A stretch of 7,444 nucleotides of DNA from Hyella sp964606015 (GTDB taxonomy: Bacteria; Cyanobacteriota; Cyanobacteriia; Cyanobacteriales; Xenococcaceae), in assembly GCA_964606015.1 (NCBI GenBank), contig CAZSEZ010000199.1, positions 1 to 7,444 on the forward strand, given 5' to 3'. The notes beneath the pieces are model-generated. The model was not told the DNA's origin, searched no databases, and was given only the letters and a program-made list of their open reading frames with translations. Below are positions 6,655 through 7,444 of the stretch, piece by piece. Both the position numbers and the translations under genes were made by a program. Within the stretch, counting starts at the first letter, position 1; the number at the start of each line of letters is the position of its first letter.

Positions 6655-7416
6655 ATGTTGACCTTAGTTGCCTACTATGGCCAAAAGCCCGCTGCTCTTG
6701 CGACACTAATAAAAACACGTCAGCAAGAACTAACGAACAGACTAGGCACCAACTTCATTCCTTACGAACTAGAGCAAGTTCACGCCACAATTATCGGTTG
6801 TGAAGGAACCAGAGATGAGCAGGGAATCGTCAGCCACTGGTTCACCAGCCTGCGTGGAGAAATGAGATATATAGATTTTGTTGGTTTAATCAAATATTTA
6901 AGCCAAACTTCCCATTTACCTCTAGAAATTGTTTTTGGGGGCTATCAGCCAGCACAAAATTATAGATTTTTGAGTCGTCGGCAACATCCTAGCGATCGCT
7001 CATTTACCATTCAAACTACCGCTACTCAAGACCCCACAAACCTTCAGGGAATTCCTGTAATGCTTGGTTGGTCGATGGAAAATAACCTAATCACTCTAGC
7101 GATCGACAATCTCCGTCGTGACTGCCAACAATTTAATCTACTCCACAAATATCACGCCAAAGACAGCGATCTTGATAACGATCTTTATTTACGATTAGGA
7201 ACAATTACAGGAGTTAACTCAAACGCTTTAACAACCGTTGGTGAACAGATGATTTACCAGATGCAGCAAATACCTCCGACCAAAGTCTCTCTAAGCCAAG
7301 ATGATTTAGCTATCGTTGACTACCAAGAATTATCACTCCCCACTACTTCAACACAAGTGCATAAACTCAAAAGTCTCAGAGAAAACCCTGAGATACAGCA
7401 GTTTGCATCTAAATAG
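6655..7416 (+). CDS. Uncharacterised protein, possible degenerate 2H phosphoesterase-like fold
   Basis: A 253-residue cytosolic protein with no signal peptide or membrane segment, which I do not recognise by name. A faint 2H phosphoesterase pattern is visible. LEQVHATIIGCEG (39-51) contains one H-x-T motif (His43, Thr45). DLYLRLGTITG (176-186) sits where the second H-x-T strand would be, but with Tyr and Arg in place of His and Thr. The end KVSLSQDDLAIVDYQELSLP (210-229) resembles the closing strands of that fold. 2H proteins act on 2',3'-cyclic phosphates or related phosphoesters; with one motif lost, ordinary catalysis is doubtful. This assignment is inference. ATG 6655 is preferred over an in-frame TTG at 6640, which would overlap the CYTH gene; AAGGA at 6635-6639 lies 15 bases upstream, inside the CYTH gene. 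The 8-base gap implies an operon with the CYTH enzyme, so a linked role in phosphate or nucleotide chemistry is plausible. Confidence 0.8.
   Translation: MLTLVAYYGQKPAALATLIKTRQQELTNRLGTNFIPYELEQVHATIIGCEGTRDEQGIVSHWFTSLRGEMRYIDFVGLIKYLSQTSHLPLEIVFGGYQPAQNYRFLSRRQHPSDRSFTIQTTATQDPTNLQGIPVMLGWSMENNLITLAIDNLRRDCQQFNLLHKYHAKDSDLDNDLYLRLGTITGVNSNALTTVGEQMIYQMQQIPPTKVSLSQDDLAIVDYQELSLPTTSTQVHKLKSLRENPEIQQFASK
6992..6999. repeat. HIP1 palindrome GCGATCGC
   Basis: Exact copy in the 2H-like gene, in the codons for PSDRS (112-116). Confidence 0.9.
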
Positions 7417-7444
7417 GGGACAATATTGGTGTATAGTGCGTTGT

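Overview
The window looks like a piece of a cyanobacterial chromosome. Five exact copies of the palindrome GCGATCGC (HIP1) lie in 7.4 kb, along with several one-mismatch relatives. That density is far above chance and is a known signature of many cyanobacterial genomes. The A+T-leaning base composition, the mostly weak or absent Shine-Dalgarno sequences and the single-gene protein families all fit. I cannot name a genus. I see no tRNA, rRNA, CRISPR array, transposase, integrase or phage gene, so this reads as ordinary chromosomal background rather than an island.

Layout from left to right. (1) Minus strand, 1-756: a gene cut off by the left edge, encoding an ADP-ribosylglycohydrolase (DraG/ARH)-like protein whose metal-binding aspartates appear lost. 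(2) A 143-bp divergent intergenic region. (3) Plus strand, 900-2016: a YbjQ/UPF0145 protein followed by a WecG/TagA/CpsF (GT26) glycosyltransferase. (4) Minus strand, 2094-3339, convergent with the previous pair: a TPMT/HOL-type SAM methyltransferase, and upstream of it a zinc-ribbon protein gene whose reading frame is broken about two thirds of the way along. (5) Plus strand, 3410-5949: a PBP4-type D-Ala-D-Ala carboxypeptidase (DacB) and a CsgG/HfaB-family secreted protein. (6) A 235-bp gap with a small inverted repeat. (7) Plus strand, 6185-7413 plus stop: a CYTH triphosphate tunnel enzyme tightly followed by a protein that resembles a half-degenerate 2H phosphoesterase.

Functional themes. 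The GT26 transferase (cell-surface polysaccharide), DacB (peptidoglycan trimming) and the CsgG-like protein (outer-membrane or periplasmic assembly) all concern the cell envelope, but their spacing gives no proof of one operon. The best candidate for an undescribed functional pair is the CYTH enzyme with the 2H-like protein. Their coding regions are separated by only 8 bases, one is a phosphohydrolase with all its motifs, and the other belongs, tentatively, to a superfamily that handles phosphoesters and RNA ends. The other items worth checking are the frameshifted zinc-ribbon gene, the apparently dead ADP-ribosylglycohydrolase homolog, and the CsgG-like protein, which lacks a lipobox, carries an extra C-terminal domain and has no curli partners in view.
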